Translations under genes and position numbers: made by a program
Notes under the pieces: model-generated
What the model was told of the DNA's origin: nothing
Seen by the model: only the letters and a program-made list of their open reading frames with translations
Databases searched by the model: none
Shown: positions 25,232 to 33,895 of the stretch, piece after piece
Numbering within the stretch: the stretch's first letter is position 1
Layout of the letters: the number at the start of each line of letters is the position of its first letter
DNA from: Lentisphaerota bacterium
GTDB lineage: Bacteria; Verrucomicrobiota; Lentisphaeria; Victivallales; Victivallaceae
DNA: 64,000 nt
NCBI GenBank assembly: GCA_015061605.1
Contig: SUWH01000002.1
Coordinates: forward strand, 1 to 64,000
Reading direction: 5' to 3'

Positions 25232-26581
25232 ATTATCCCGTGCGCCCATGATGGTGACAATATCGCCGTTATGGGCATTTTTATTGAGAAACTCTTTTAC
25301 CGCTTCGCGGTCGGGCAGGGTGATGAAACGCTCCGGAGCGCGGCTTGATTTCTGCCATTTGGCATGGATTTCAACTGCGGACGGCGAAAAACTGGAAGTG
25401 CCTCCGGCATAAAACGGTTCAAGCAGGATAAAACGGTCTTCCGGTTTGAGAAACTCTTCCATATATTCAAAAAGCTGATTTTCCATAAAGCCGAAAGGCT
25501 TGTAGCCGTGCGGCTGGAATACGGCGAATAAAGCTCCGGCAGTACGTTCACGCATCCCTGACAGGCAGGAGAGGATCTTTTCCGGATTGTGGGCGTAATC
25601 GTCAAAGACCTTTGCACCATTAGTCATGGTTCCGGCGTAATCATCGCGCCGCCAGACCCCTTCAAAACTGCCGAGAGCTTCAATGATGTCATCCCCGGCA
25701 AAATTCAGCATTTGCAGCATAAGTTTTATGGTGAGCGCATTTATCGCCATGTGTCTGCCCGGTTTGGGAAGTGCGAGTTTACTCCCGCCGGAAAATCCGG
25801 CGACCGCTCCGGCGGGTGCAGCATTGTAGGAGGAAATATATTCAGTCGCCCGGGGCGTTGCCGTATCGGCGGCGATCAGGACTGGAAGCGTTTCCGGAAT
25901 GGCATTTTTTACTGCTTCATAGACTTCAAGGGTCAATACTGCGCCTTTGCGGATCTGCTTCAAAAATGCTCCGAACATTTCTGATAATTCTTTTTTATCG
26001 TAGTGGTCGGTGCCGATATTGAGGATCATGGCATAATCCGCGCCGTAATTGAGCAGACTTTTGTCGCTTTCATCGGCTTCAAAGACCAGATATTTTCCCT
26101 TGCCGGAACGGTAGTTGCCGGCAAATTTTTCACTCTTGAACTTCTTGGATAACGCTCCGGAAAGCATCGCCGGATCGGCGTTGAGATTGTCCAGTGCTTC
26201 AGAAAGATAGCCGCAGACGGTACTCTTGCCGCAACTGCCGGTGACGGCGATGGATTCTTTACCGGAATATTCCAGAAGTTTTCCCAGCAGTTCCGAACGG
26301 TGCATCCGCTTGATGCCGCCCGCCGCCGCAAAATCCGGATTGTCCGCTTCGATTGCGGTGCTGTAAACTATGGTATCGGGCAGCGGCAGGACGGAAAAAC
26401 GCGAACCATCCTGCGGATAGATGGAAATGCCCTGACTTTTCAACGGCTGTATGATGTGACGGTTTTCCGGTCGTTCTGCCCCCCGGTCACTGCCGCTCAC
26501 TGTAAAACCCATATCAAATGCGGCGGCGGCAAGACTGCTCATGCCGATGCCGCCGATCCCGATGAAATGCAAATTTTTCAT
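25196..26581 (-). CDS. murC: MurC-like Mur ligase
   Basis: The 461-residue protein matches UDP-N-acetylmuramate-alanine ligases: FIGIGGIGMSSLA at the N-terminus, EADESDKSLL, the TDHYD region and VFQPHGYKPFGFM. It would add L-alanine to UDP-MurNAc in peptidoglycan synthesis. Several sites diverge: the ATP loop is TGSCGKSTVCGYL where MurC usually has GTHGKTT, and the C-terminal GAGDI is GARDN. It is not in a dcw-type mur cluster. It may be the organism's MurC or a related ligase (Mpl-like). A symmetric promoter region is shared with the divergent PP2C gene. Confidence 0.72.
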   Translation of the reverse strand: MKNLHFIGIGGIGMSSLAAAAFDMGFTVSGSDRGAERPENRHIIQPLKSQGISIYPQDGSRFSVLPLPDTIVYSTAIEADNPDFAAAGGIKRMHRSELLGKLLEYSGKESIAVTGSCGKSTVCGYLSEALDNLNADPAMLSGALSKKFKSEKFAGNYRSGKGKYLVFEADESDKSLLNYGADYAMILNIGTDHYDKKELSEMFGAFLKQIRKGAVLTLEVYEAVKNAIPETLPVLIAADTATPRATEYISSYNAAPAGAVAGFSGGSKLALPKPGRHMAINALTIKLMLQMLNFAGDDIIEALGSFEGVWRRDDYAGTMTNGAKVFDDYAHNPEKILSCLSGMRERTAGALFAVFQPHGYKPFGFMENQLFEYMEEFLKPEDRFILLEPFYAGGTSSFSPSAVEIHAKWQKSSRAPERFITLPDREAVKEFLNKNAHNGDIVTIMGARDNSLSDFAAALCS

Positions 26582-26612
26582 AAATTATTTTACTCCGGAA
26601 GAATGAAAACGC

Positions 26613-26641
26613 TTGAAATAATCCATTTTACATACTATACT
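26613..26641 (+). promoter_or_regulatory. Promoter of the PP2C gene, overlapping the murC promoter
   Basis: TTGAAA (26613-26618), 17-bp spacer, TATACT (26636-26641). Its -10 shares four bases with the -10 of the opposite-strand promoter. Confidence 0.7.
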
Positions 26642-26662
26642 AAATAAAACGATATTTTTCAA
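26634..26662 (-). promoter_or_regulatory. Promoter of the murC-like gene
   Basis: TTGAAA (26657-26662), 17-bp spacer, TATAGT (26634-26639) on the minus strand, mirror-symmetric with the PP2C promoter. Confidence 0.7.
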
Positions 26663-26682
26663 TAGTATTTTTAACGGATTTT

Positions 26683-27462
26683 ATGGAAAAGCCTGCTTTA
26701 AACATCCAGTTCGCCGCAGAGAGCAATGTCGGTTTGCACCGCAGCAACAACGAAGACAGTTTTCTGGTTTGCCGTCCGGATGCTGATTCTGTGCTTGCCT
26801 GTGTCGCGGATGGCATCGGCAGTCACTCCGACGGAAAACTGGCAAGTTCGATCTGCTGCCGCGATCTTCTGGAGTATGCGATGGCACATAAGGTACGACA
26901 CGGCGATCCGGAAAGTTTTCTCAAGCAGGTTTTCTCTCAAATCAACACCAAACTTTTTGAACGCAACTATCGGGAGAAACGCCCCCGTCCCATGGGATGT
27001 ACCGCTGTCAGCGCATTTTTTACCGGAGATTTGATAACGGTACTCAATATCGGAGACAGCCGTTTTTATGAATATCTTGCCGACCGTAAAAAGCCGCTTC
27101 AGCAGATCACGGTCGATCATCATCTTGACGAAGAGGGGCTGGAAAAACTTGCCAGAGAACATCAGGTCGACAAGGAAACGCTCCGCCACCGGGTCCTGCT
27201 GAATTCTCTCGGAACCAGACAGCAGGCGGAACCGGATATTTTCACTGTAACTGTCAAGCCGGGGGCGAAATATCTGCTTTGTACGGATGGTCTGTCCGGG
27301 AGAGTCCCCGAAGAACGTATTTCAAAGATCATGTCAAACGGGGATCTTTCGTGCCGGGGACTTACCTCCGCTCTGGTCCGGGAAGCTCTGGTTTGCGGCG
27401 GACGGGACAATATCACTGTGATAACTGCAATTATTTCCGGAGACTCCGATGGCATTGCTTGA
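26683..27462 (+). CDS. PP2C-family serine/threonine protein phosphatase
   Basis: The 259-residue protein is a single soluble PP2C (PPM) domain. The metal-binding and catalytic motifs are present: the arginine and aspartate of GLHRSNNEDSF, VADGIGSH, LNIGDSRFYEY, LLCTDGLSGRV and the final GRDNITVI. It dephosphorylates phospho-Ser/Thr and is a natural counterpart for Ser/Thr kinases such as the one at 47208-48317, though that pairing is inference. Its 3' end overlaps the following ABC ATPase start by 14 bp. Confidence 0.9.
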   Translation: MEKPALNIQFAAESNVGLHRSNNEDSFLVCRPDADSVLACVADGIGSHSDGKLASSICCRDLLEYAMAHKVRHGDPESFLKQVFSQINTKLFERNYREKRPRPMGCTAVSAFFTGDLITVLNIGDSRFYEYLADRKKPLQQITVDHHLDEEGLEKLAREHQVDKETLRHRVLLNSLGTRQQAEPDIFTVTVKPGAKYLLCTDGLSGRVPEERISKIMSNGDLSCRGLTSALVREALVCGGRDNITVITAIISGDSDGIA

Positions 27463-28414
27463 AGTCAATGATCTGGCGGTATATTATCCGCTTAAAAAAG
27501 GGCTTTTCGGCAGGAAACAGTTTTTGAAAGCGGTCGATGGAGTAAGTTTTCATATCGATCGCGGGGAGATCGTCGGACTGGTCGGCGAATCAGGCTGTGG
27601 TAAAAGCACCATCGGTAAAGCATTGGTCAAACTCGAAGAACCCACCCGGGGATCGGTCATCCTTGACGGGGTCGATCTGTCTACTGTAAAAGGGAAAGAT
27701 TTACGGCTTTTACGCCGCAAGTTCCAGATGATATTTCAGGATCCGTACGGTTCACTCAATCCCCGCATGACTGTTTTCAGTGCGTTGGACGAAGTGATCT
27801 CGCTCCACCTTGATCTGTCAAAAGAAGAGCGCTATGCAAAGGCGGTTGAATTGCTCAAATTGGTCGGATTGCCTCCGGAAGCGTTGAACCGTTATCCGCA
27901 TCAGTTTTCCGGCGGTCAGCGGCAGCGTATCGGTATCGCACGGGCATTGGCTCTTGAACCGGAACTGGTGGTCGCCGATGAACCGGTTTCAGCTCTGGAT
28001 GTGAGTGTACAGGCTTCGATAGTCAATCTGCTTTCGGATATTCAAAAGCAGAAAGGTACTGCATTTCTGTTTATTGCGCACGATCTGGCGGTGGTCGAAC
28101 ATATTTCCCGCCGGATATTGGTGATGTATCTGGGGCATATCGTTGAATCCGGGCCGTCAAAGGAGTTGATCGCATCCCCGCTTCACCCTTATACCAGAGC
28201 TTTATTGGAGGCGGTTCCGGTTATTTCAAGAGAGAAAAGAACGTCCGCCAATTCCGGCTCCATTGATGCTGTTTCTCAAATCACGCCGCCGGACGGTTGC
28301 CCCTTTGCTCCCCGCTGTCCCCACGCGATGCCGCGCTGTTTTAAGGAAAAACCGCAACTTTTGAATATCGGCAATAACGGGCGGCAATGCGCCTGTTTCT
28401 TACAGCAAGGTTAA
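27449..28414 (+). CDS. Oligopeptide/dipeptide ABC transporter ATP-binding protein (OppF/DppF type)
   Basis: The 321-residue ATPase has Walker A GESGCGKST, the Q-loop MIFQDPYGSLNPRM, the signature FSGGQRQRIGIARAL, Walker B LVVADEPVSALD and an H-loop FIAHDLAVV. The C-terminus carries the oligo_HPY extension with cysteines (CPFAPRCPHAMPRC). It would power peptide import at the inner membrane. No permease, binding protein or OppD partner lies nearby, so it is an orphan; its start overlaps the PP2C gene, suggesting translational coupling. Confidence 0.88.
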   Translation: MALLEVNDLAVYYPLKKGLFGRKQFLKAVDGVSFHIDRGEIVGLVGESGCGKSTIGKALVKLEEPTRGSVILDGVDLSTVKGKDLRLLRRKFQMIFQDPYGSLNPRMTVFSALDEVISLHLDLSKEERYAKAVELLKLVGLPPEALNRYPHQFSGGQRQRIGIARALALEPELVVADEPVSALDVSVQASIVNLLSDIQKQKGTAFLFIAHDLAVVEHISRRILVMYLGHIVESGPSKELIASPLHPYTRALLEAVPVISREKRTSANSGSIDAVSQITPPDGCPFAPRCPHAMPRCFKEKPQLLNIGNNGRQCACFLQQG

Positions 28415-29038
28415 ACTCAAGAAGATTCCCACCGTCAGCGGTATGGTGAAGTTGTCGTCGATTTTTATCTGTTTGGTAAAGAGTTCCACCACTGCTCCAA
28501 GAATGACTGCGAGCGCACCCCAAAGATAAAAGCTGTTTCCGGTACCGCAGACGATCCCGGCAAGCGACAGGAAGAAATATCCGGCAATGATAAAGCTCAA
28601 CGTGCCTTCCCATGATTTGCCGTTGACAAGTTTATGTTTGCCGAATTTTCTGCCGACCAGTGCCGCGGCTGCATCTCCTGTGAGCATTACTGCCATTGAC
28701 GCTGCCGCAATAAACGGTGGAAAAATCAGATTCAACAGCAGTGCCGCCATCAGCACCGGCGCTCCGCCGGAAACGATCCACTGACCCGGTTTGACTTCGG
28801 TACGGAGCATGCTTTTGAACAGTTTTCCATAAAGTCCGCCCAGATATTTCCCGCCGTTGGCATAATCGTGTTCCAAGATGAGTGTGACCGTCAGACAAAA
28901 TAAAAACAGTACCGAACATATCCATCGTCCATGCGGAAATACCCGGGGCAGGAATATCATTGCCGCTACCATCCACAGTGATGACAGATGTATCAGTTTG
29001 CGTTTGATCTCTTCCCAATAGCTTATCGGTGTTGACAT
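28400..29038 (-). CDS. CTP-dependent diacylglycerol/dolichol kinase-like membrane protein
   Basis: The 212-residue protein has about six membrane segments and the family signature GRKFGKHKLVNGKSWEGT (about 130-147), as in phosphatidate cytidylyltransferases and the dolichol-kinase/DGK1 group that phosphorylates lipids with CTP. The short length and N-terminal EIKRKLIHL fit the kinase-like group better than CdsA. The substrate is unknown. It is convergent with the ABC ATPase, overlapping its 3' end by 15 bp. Confidence 0.75.
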   Translation of the reverse strand: MSTPISYWEEIKRKLIHLSSLWMVAAMIFLPRVFPHGRWICSVLFLFCLTVTLILEHDYANGGKYLGGLYGKLFKSMLRTEVKPGQWIVSGGAPVLMAALLLNLIFPPFIAAASMAVMLTGDAAAALVGRKFGKHKLVNGKSWEGTLSFIIAGYFFLSLAGIVCGTGNSFYLWGALAVILGAVVELFTKQIKIDDNFTIPLTVGIFLSLTLL

Positions 29039-29068
29039 GATAAATCCCTTTCTGTTGTCATGAGGGTT

Positions 29069-29097
29069 AATATAATATCTTACAGCAGTTTCTTCAA
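29069..29097 (-). promoter_or_regulatory. Promoter of the CTP-dependent lipid kinase-like gene
   Basis: TTGAAG (29092-29097), 17-bp spacer, TATATT on the minus strand, 30 bp before the start codon at 29038. Confidence 0.65.
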
Positions 29098-29128
29098 GTA
29101 AAAATCACATTTTTGTTGCTTTGAAAAC

Positions 29129-29156
29129 TTGCTTTTCAAAGAATTTGATGTATAGT
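29129..29156 (+). promoter_or_regulatory. Promoter of the Gfo/Idh/MocA gene
   Basis: TTGCTT, 16-bp spacer, TATAGT, 44 bp before the start codon. Confidence 0.5.
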
Positions 29157-29200
29157 AATAACAATGCAACTTTTACTTTACACTTTTATGGAGAAATAAT

Positions 29201-30412
29201 ATGTCCAGTCAGAAAAAATTGAAATTTGCCATCGTTGGAACCGGTAACCGGGGAGTTCACTGCTTCGGTCAGCTTTTGATCAAGCGTCAGGATTGCGAAA
29301 TCGTGGCGCTGGTCGATCCCAATCATGTCCGTTCCGGTCACGCTGCGGAGATCCTCAACATCAAGCCGATGTTTTTCCACGATGTTGAAGAGATGCTCAA
29401 AACCGTCACTCCCGATGCCGTCGTCATCACCAGCCCCGACTGCACCCATTGCGCCAACGCCATCGCCGCGCTTCAGGGCGGATGCAACGTGCTGCTTGAC
29501 AAACCACTTGCCACCCATGTTTCCGACTGTCAGGACATTATTGAAGTTGCTGAAAAATGTTCCAAAATTCTGATGATGGGCTTCAACCTCCGTCACAATC
29601 CGGTGTTGAAAAAACTCAAATCCATCATTGATGAAGGTACTGCCGGTAAGATTTTTATGATCGAAAACCGCGAATTTTACGACGGCGGCCGCACCTATAT
29701 GGCCCGTTGGAACGGCGATTATTCCATAAGCGGCGGTCTGTGGATCCACAAAGGCAGTCACGACTTTGATGTTTTCCAGTGGCTGATGGATTTCCCCAAA
29801 CCGGTACGGGTCAGCAGTTTTTCCAGTTTGAGTGTTCTTGATCCCAACCATCTGCCTTTCCAACTCCGTCCCGGCGTTGAAGCCGGTCCCAGCTGCCGCA
29901 AATGCGCCTACCGCACCGAATGTCCGGATGCCTATCCCGAAGGTACTGAAATCAAACTTTTCGGCGAAGATGCCATTGCTGTCGACGGTTATGTGAAAGA
30001 TAAATGCATCTATCTTACCGAAAAAAGCGTTCATGACAACGGCATGGCGATCGTTGAATATGACAATGGTGCCCGCGCGGTCCACAGCGAATGTTTCATC
30101 GGCCCCATCAATGACCGTAAATATACCATCTGGGGCGAACTTGCCACCATTGAAGTGAGCCTCACCAACCGTGAGATCATCGTTCATCCCCGTTGGAGCG
30201 GTGATATCGTATCTTACAAGATCGCAGAAGCACAGGGCGGTCACGGCGGCGCTGATCCGATGCTGCTGGATACCTTTGTCAAAGCGGTTCAGAATGGGGA
30301 TGCTTCCACCAGTACCGCTGAACACGGCATGTGGTCGACCGCCTGCGGTGAAGCCGCCGAACGTTCCTGGCGCGAGCATCGCACCGTCGAAGTTCAGGAA
30401 TTGTTCAAGTAA
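29201..30412 (+). CDS. Gfo/Idh/MocA-family oxidoreductase
   Basis: The 403-residue protein has an N-terminal Rossmann fold (FAIVGTGNRGVHCF), the cofactor-binding DKPLATHVSDC (the EKP-like motif reads DKP) and a C-terminal alpha/beta substrate domain with GGLWIHKGSHDFDVFQW, the usual position of the catalytic lysine/histidine pair. These NAD(P)-dependent enzymes act on sugars, inositols or their derivatives; the substrate is not evident. A cluster of four cysteines (CRKCAYRTECPD and nearby) is notable. The gene stands alone, with GGAG before the ATG. Confidence 0.87.
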   Translation: MSSQKKLKFAIVGTGNRGVHCFGQLLIKRQDCEIVALVDPNHVRSGHAAEILNIKPMFFHDVEEMLKTVTPDAVVITSPDCTHCANAIAALQGGCNVLLDKPLATHVSDCQDIIEVAEKCSKILMMGFNLRHNPVLKKLKSIIDEGTAGKIFMIENREFYDGGRTYMARWNGDYSISGGLWIHKGSHDFDVFQWLMDFPKPVRVSSFSSLSVLDPNHLPFQLRPGVEAGPSCRKCAYRTECPDAYPEGTEIKLFGEDAIAVDGYVKDKCIYLTEKSVHDNGMAIVEYDNGARAVHSECFIGPINDRKYTIWGELATIEVSLTNREIIVHPRWSGDIVSYKIAEAQGGHGGADPMLLDTFVKAVQNGDASTSTAEHGMWSTACGEAAERSWREHRTVEVQELFK

Positions 30413-30467
30413 AACGGCGCGCCCTGCGCCTCAATCATCGCGCCTGGAGCTGCCGGTTGCGCATCCG

Positions 30468-30491
30468 CCGTCCGGCTGTCCAGCCGGACGG
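30468..30491. repeat. Inverted repeat downstream of the Gfo/Idh/MocA gene
   Basis: An 11-bp inverted repeat (CCGTCCGGCTG with its complement) separated by two bases, in the convergent intergenic region. It lacks a T-tract. Confidence 0.6.
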
Positions 30492-30575
30492 GCGTGAGGC
30501 AGTATTTGATTCCTCACTGCCGCGACAACGGAGCGGCAATATACCCCCGCTTTTTTTGAAAAGGAATAGGGGGGC

Positions 30576-30628
30576 GGGGGGAAGGGAAAAACTTTTTTTC
30601 TCGTGAAAAAAGTTTTTCCCTTCCCCCC
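30576..30628. terminator. Bidirectional terminator-like 23-bp inverted repeat
   Basis: Two perfectly complementary 23-bp arms (30576-30598 and 30606-30628) flank a 7-base loop between convergent genes. Each arm carries homopolymer blocks of G, A and T, so transcripts from either side would form a long hairpin. The unusual length and composition make a simple terminator only the likeliest reading. Confidence 0.6.
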
Positions 30629-30635
30629 GACGCCA

Positions 30636-31973
30636 TTACCCCTTGAACATTTCCAGAGCGGCTTGCAGGGCGGCATTTTTGTTGTCAAATTCTCCGGCAA
30701 GCTGGCGGTCGTAGATGGTTTCGAGGACTTTTTTGAATTTTATCTGCGGCGGGATACCGTTGGCGATCAGCTCTTTGCCGCGGACGAACGGGGGCGGGAG
30801 GGCTTGAGTTTCTCCTGAATAGATTTGTAATTTATCCAGCAGAAAATTGAAGCCGTCCATAAGACCGTTACTGCAAATGCAGTCGAGGCGGTGGAGTTCC
30901 AGTTCCATGGCGAAATCCGGTTCGCCGATAAGTTTGCGGAGTTTGGCAGTTTTCATTGCGGTGACGGAAGCAAAACGCATGTGATTGGCAACTGCATGGA
31001 CACAGCTTTCCATATCATTCACCGGCATCCGCAGGCGGCGGCAGATGGTTTCGGCGATTTCCGCGCCTTGGGTTTCATGTCCGAAAAAGCGGATACGTCC
31101 GGTTTCGTCGATGGTACGGGTGGGGGCTTTCCCAACATCGTGCAGCAATATGCTCCACGCCAGACGGCGGGAAGGTAGTGTCATACGCGACAGCATCAAA
31201 AGGGTGTGTTCCAATACGTCGCCCTCCGGGTGAAATTGCGGCGGCTGGGTGATTTGCCGCAGGATGGCAACTTCCGGGAGGATGTGCGCTAAAATTCCGG
31301 TATCTTCCAAAAGTTTTATTGCCCGTGCCGGAGCTTTGCCGGTGAGCATCATATCCAGTTCGGAGAAAATCCGTTCACTGGAAAGTTCTCTGACCAGATG
31401 GGCGTGAGTTTTCAATGCCGCTTCAAGTTCCGCATCAAGCGCGAAACCAAGTTTTGCTGCGAAGCGTACTGCCCGCAATATCCGCAGATAATCCTCTTTG
31501 AAGCGGCAGACCGGATCGCCGACGGTGCGGAGAATGCCGCGTTGAAGATCATCAACACCATTATTGAAATCCAGCAGTTCATTGCGTTCCAGATCATACA
31601 TCATGGCGTTTACGGTGAAGTCGCGCCGTTTGGCATCGAGGGAAAAATCGGTAGTGTATGAGATGTTTTCCGGGTGGCGGCCGTCGAGGTAGGAGCGCTC
31701 ACTTCTGGCGGTGGCGACTTCCATGTCAATGCCGTTCACCCGGATGATGACCACACCGAAACTGGCTCCGACGAGCTTGGCTTCAGGAAAAATATTCTGC
31801 AGTTCCTCCGGACGCGCGGTCGTCACCAGATCGAAGTCAGATGGGGTGCGCCCCAGCAGCAGATCCCGCACGGCACCGCCGACCAGCGCACTGCGGAAGT
31901 TTGCCGCTGCCAGACGGCGGGAAACCGTTTTTGCCGCCGCAAAACCGGGGGCATTGGAATGCAGTACGGGCAT
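30636..31973 (-). CDS. cca: CCA-adding tRNA nucleotidyltransferase with HD domain
   Basis: The 445-residue enzyme has the class II nucleotidyltransferase head (LVGGAVRDLLLG, then SDFDLVTTARPEEL with the catalytic aspartates), the ARSERSYLDGRHP loop, the RRDFTVNAM motif, the EDYLRILRAVRFAAKLGF neck and an HD domain (LLHDVGKAPT). It repairs or adds the CCA end of tRNAs; HD domains of relatives have phosphohydrolase activity. The ATG at 31973 is preferred to a TTG two codons earlier; neither has a strong ribosome binding site. It lies 9 bp after the phosphatase gene, so it is probably translationally coupled. Confidence 0.92.
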   Translation of the reverse strand: MPVLHSNAPGFAAAKTVSRRLAAANFRSALVGGAVRDLLLGRTPSDFDLVTTARPEELQNIFPEAKLVGASFGVVIIRVNGIDMEVATARSERSYLDGRHPENISYTTDFSLDAKRRDFTVNAMMYDLERNELLDFNNGVDDLQRGILRTVGDPVCRFKEDYLRILRAVRFAAKLGFALDAELEAALKTHAHLVRELSSERIFSELDMMLTGKAPARAIKLLEDTGILAHILPEVAILRQITQPPQFHPEGDVLEHTLLMLSRMTLPSRRLAWSILLHDVGKAPTRTIDETGRIRFFGHETQGAEIAETICRRLRMPVNDMESCVHAVANHMRFASVTAMKTAKLRKLIGEPDFAMELELHRLDCICSNGLMDGFNFLLDKLQIYSGETQALPPPFVRGKELIANGIPPQIKFKKVLETIYDRQLAGEFDNKNAALQAALEMFKG

Positions 31974-31982
31974 ATTCAAAAC

Positions 31983-32621
31983 TTAAAAACCGCGGATGAC
32001 GTTGGCGATTTCGGAGAAGTTGTCCACCGAGTAATCCGGAGTTTCCTCTTTAGCTTCGCCGAATCCGTAGGTGACGAGGATGCGGCGGAAATTTGCTCTG
32101 CGTCCGGCTTCCAGATCGGTGTAGTGGTCACCGATCATCCAGCAGTTGGCAGCTGAAGCGTTATATTTCTTCTGCAAAGCGAGCAAAGCATCGGGTTCCG
32201 GCTTGAGCGGATATTCGCCGTCGCCGCCGATGATGTCGGAAAAATATTTTGCCACGCCGAGACCTTCGAGTATCTTCAAAGTTGCCGCTGCCGGTTTGTT
32301 GGTGACTACTGCCAGATGGGAGACCGATTTCTGGAGTTCTGCCAGACCGGAAGCTACTCCGTCATAAAGCGTGGTCGATTCCAGCAGATGATCGGCATAA
32401 AAGCGTTTCATCCGTTTGAGAGCGGTTTCAAAATCCACATCGGCATCGGCGACCGCGCGGCGTACCAGACTGTTGATGCCGTTGCCGACCATGCGGATGA
32501 TGCGTTCATGATCCATGGGTTCGAGGTTCATACTCTGGCGCATGTAATTGACCGCACCGGCGAGGTCGTGCCGGGAGTCGATCAAAGTGCCATCCAAATC
32601 AAAAACAAGAAGTTCAGCCAT
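31983..32621 (-). CDS. gph: HAD-family phosphoglycolate phosphatase-like protein
   Basis: The 212-residue protein has all HAD motifs: FDLDGTLIDS (motif I), VVTNKPA (II), the lysine in GGDGEYPLKPEPD (III) and IGDHYTDLEAGRRA (IV), with a helical cap between I and II. It resembles phosphoglycolate phosphatases, which clear 2-phosphoglycolate; the true substrate is not certain. The gene lies between tsaD and cca on the same strand with short gaps. Confidence 0.82.
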   Translation of the reverse strand: MAELLVFDLDGTLIDSRHDLAGAVNYMRQSMNLEPMDHERIIRMVGNGINSLVRRAVADADVDFETALKRMKRFYADHLLESTTLYDGVASGLAELQKSVSHLAVVTNKPAAATLKILEGLGVAKYFSDIIGGDGEYPLKPEPDALLALQKKYNASAANCWMIGDHYTDLEAGRRANFRRILVTYGFGEAKEETPDYSVDNFSEIANVIRGF

Positions 32622-32641
32622 GGTGCAAATTCCTCTTTTAA

Positions 32642-33724
32642 TTAAAGCTCTTTTTCCACAAACGGCACTGAAACGATCCGGGGCAGCCGGGCGAATGAAT
32701 CAATCGACAACGCTGAAAACTCATTCCGTTTGAATGCGTGATAAGCAAGTCCCCCCACCATCGCCGCGTTATCGGTGCAATATTTAGGAGGAGCGAGTTT
32801 CAAGGTGATATTTTTCGGAAGACGTTCCGCCATCAACCGGCGCAGTTCGGCGTTACAGGCAACACCTCCGGCAACGACCACGGTGCGTACCGGAAAATCT
32901 TTTACCGCAAGCAAAGTTTTCTTCACCAGTACATCGACCACTGCATTCTGATATCCGGCGGCGGTGTCGGCGAGCCATTGCGCATCGGCAAGGGCGGAGT
33001 CTCCTGCGTTGCGGACATGGTAAAGAAGCGCAGTCTTTATGCCGCTGAAACTGAAGTTGTAACGGTTTTCCGGTGAAACCGGTTTCCCGGCAGCTCCGGT
33101 CAGCGGGCGCGGGAAATCGAAGCGGGAAATGTCGCCGTTTTCGGCGGTTTTCTGCATGATCGGACCCCCGGGGTAGCCCAATCCGAGCAGTTTTGCTCCT
33201 TTGTCGAGAGCTTCACCGGCGGCATCGTCGATGGTGCAGCCCAACTGGCGCGCCGAACCGTCTTTTTCAACCAGTAAAAGCGAGGTGTGTCCGCCGGAAA
33301 CTACCAGTGCCAGAATGGGGTAGGTTTCCGGTTTTTTGAGCATTTCAGCTCCGCCGTCCAGAAACGCGCCATAGATGTGGGCGAGGAAGTGGTTGACTCC
33401 GATCAGAGGAAGTTTATTTGCCTGTGCCAGACCTTTGGCATAATTCAAACCGACCAACAGCGCGGGGATCAATCCGGGGCCCTGGGTGACGGCGACGGCA
33501 TCGATATCTTTCATGGTGACAGCGGCTTTGTCCAGTGCGCTTTGTGTCACCGGCAGAAGTGCTTTCAAGTGTTCTCTTGCCGCAAGTTCCGGGACCACGC
33601 CGCCGTGGGGGGCGTGCCGTGCGATCTGTGAAGCGACTTCACTGCCCAGTACGGTATTGCCGTCCTGAACGACTGCGGCTGCGGTTTCGTCACAGCTGCT
33701 TTCCAAACCTAAAATAAGACTCAT
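32642..33724 (-). CDS. tsaD: tRNA N6-adenosine threonylcarbamoyltransferase
   Basis: The 360-residue protein is full-length TsaD of the ASKHA fold. It has LGLESSCDETAAAVV at the N-terminus, the metal-binding histidines in AAREHLKAL and GVNHFLAHIYGAF, VSGGHTSLLLVE and VVAGGVACNAELRR. With TsaB, TsaC and TsaE it forms t6A37 in ANN-decoding tRNAs; those partners are not in this window. It is the first gene of a tsaD-gph-cca operon with its own promoter. Confidence 0.94.
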   Translation of the reverse strand: MSLILGLESSCDETAAAVVQDGNTVLGSEVASQIARHAPHGGVVPELAAREHLKALLPVTQSALDKAAVTMKDIDAVAVTQGPGLIPALLVGLNYAKGLAQANKLPLIGVNHFLAHIYGAFLDGGAEMLKKPETYPILALVVSGGHTSLLLVEKDGSARQLGCTIDDAAGEALDKGAKLLGLGYPGGPIMQKTAENGDISRFDFPRPLTGAAGKPVSPENRYNFSFSGIKTALLYHVRNAGDSALADAQWLADTAAGYQNAVVDVLVKKTLLAVKDFPVRTVVVAGGVACNAELRRLMAERLPKNITLKLAPPKYCTDNAAMVGGLAYHAFKRNEFSALSIDSFARLPRIVSVPFVEKEL

Positions 33725-33761
33725 ATTTGAAAAATTCCTGAATTACATTTGTTCAAAAGGC

Positions 33762-33790
33762 AATATACCACAAATTTGCATTAAAATCAA
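33762..33790 (-). promoter_or_regulatory. Promoter of tsaD-gph-cca
   Basis: TTGATT (33785-33790), 17-bp spacer, TATATT on the minus strand, 38 bp before the tsaD start. Confidence 0.65.
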
Positions 33791-33815
33791 ATCATTTTTT
33801 ACAGATTGTTGCAAC

Positions 33816-33844
33816 TTGAAAAGTTTATTCTGTTGTGATATATT
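33816..33844 (+). promoter_or_regulatory. Promoter of the L,D-transpeptidase operon
   Basis: TTGAAA, 17-bp spacer, TATATT followed by AT, preceded by TGTGA, 50 bp before the start codon. Confidence 0.75.
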
Positions 33845-33895
33845 ATAATGATAGTATTTATGTCGACTTTTTTGTTTTTAAGGATGGGTTTCCGG

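Noticed and set aside
27449-28414. A complete peptide import operon
   Set aside because: Only one ATPase gene is present; no permease or binding-protein genes are near.
29186-30379. Open frame of 397 codons on the minus strand
   Set aside because: Antisense to the Gfo/Idh/MocA gene; low-complexity Gly/Phe-rich translation typical of a shadow frame.
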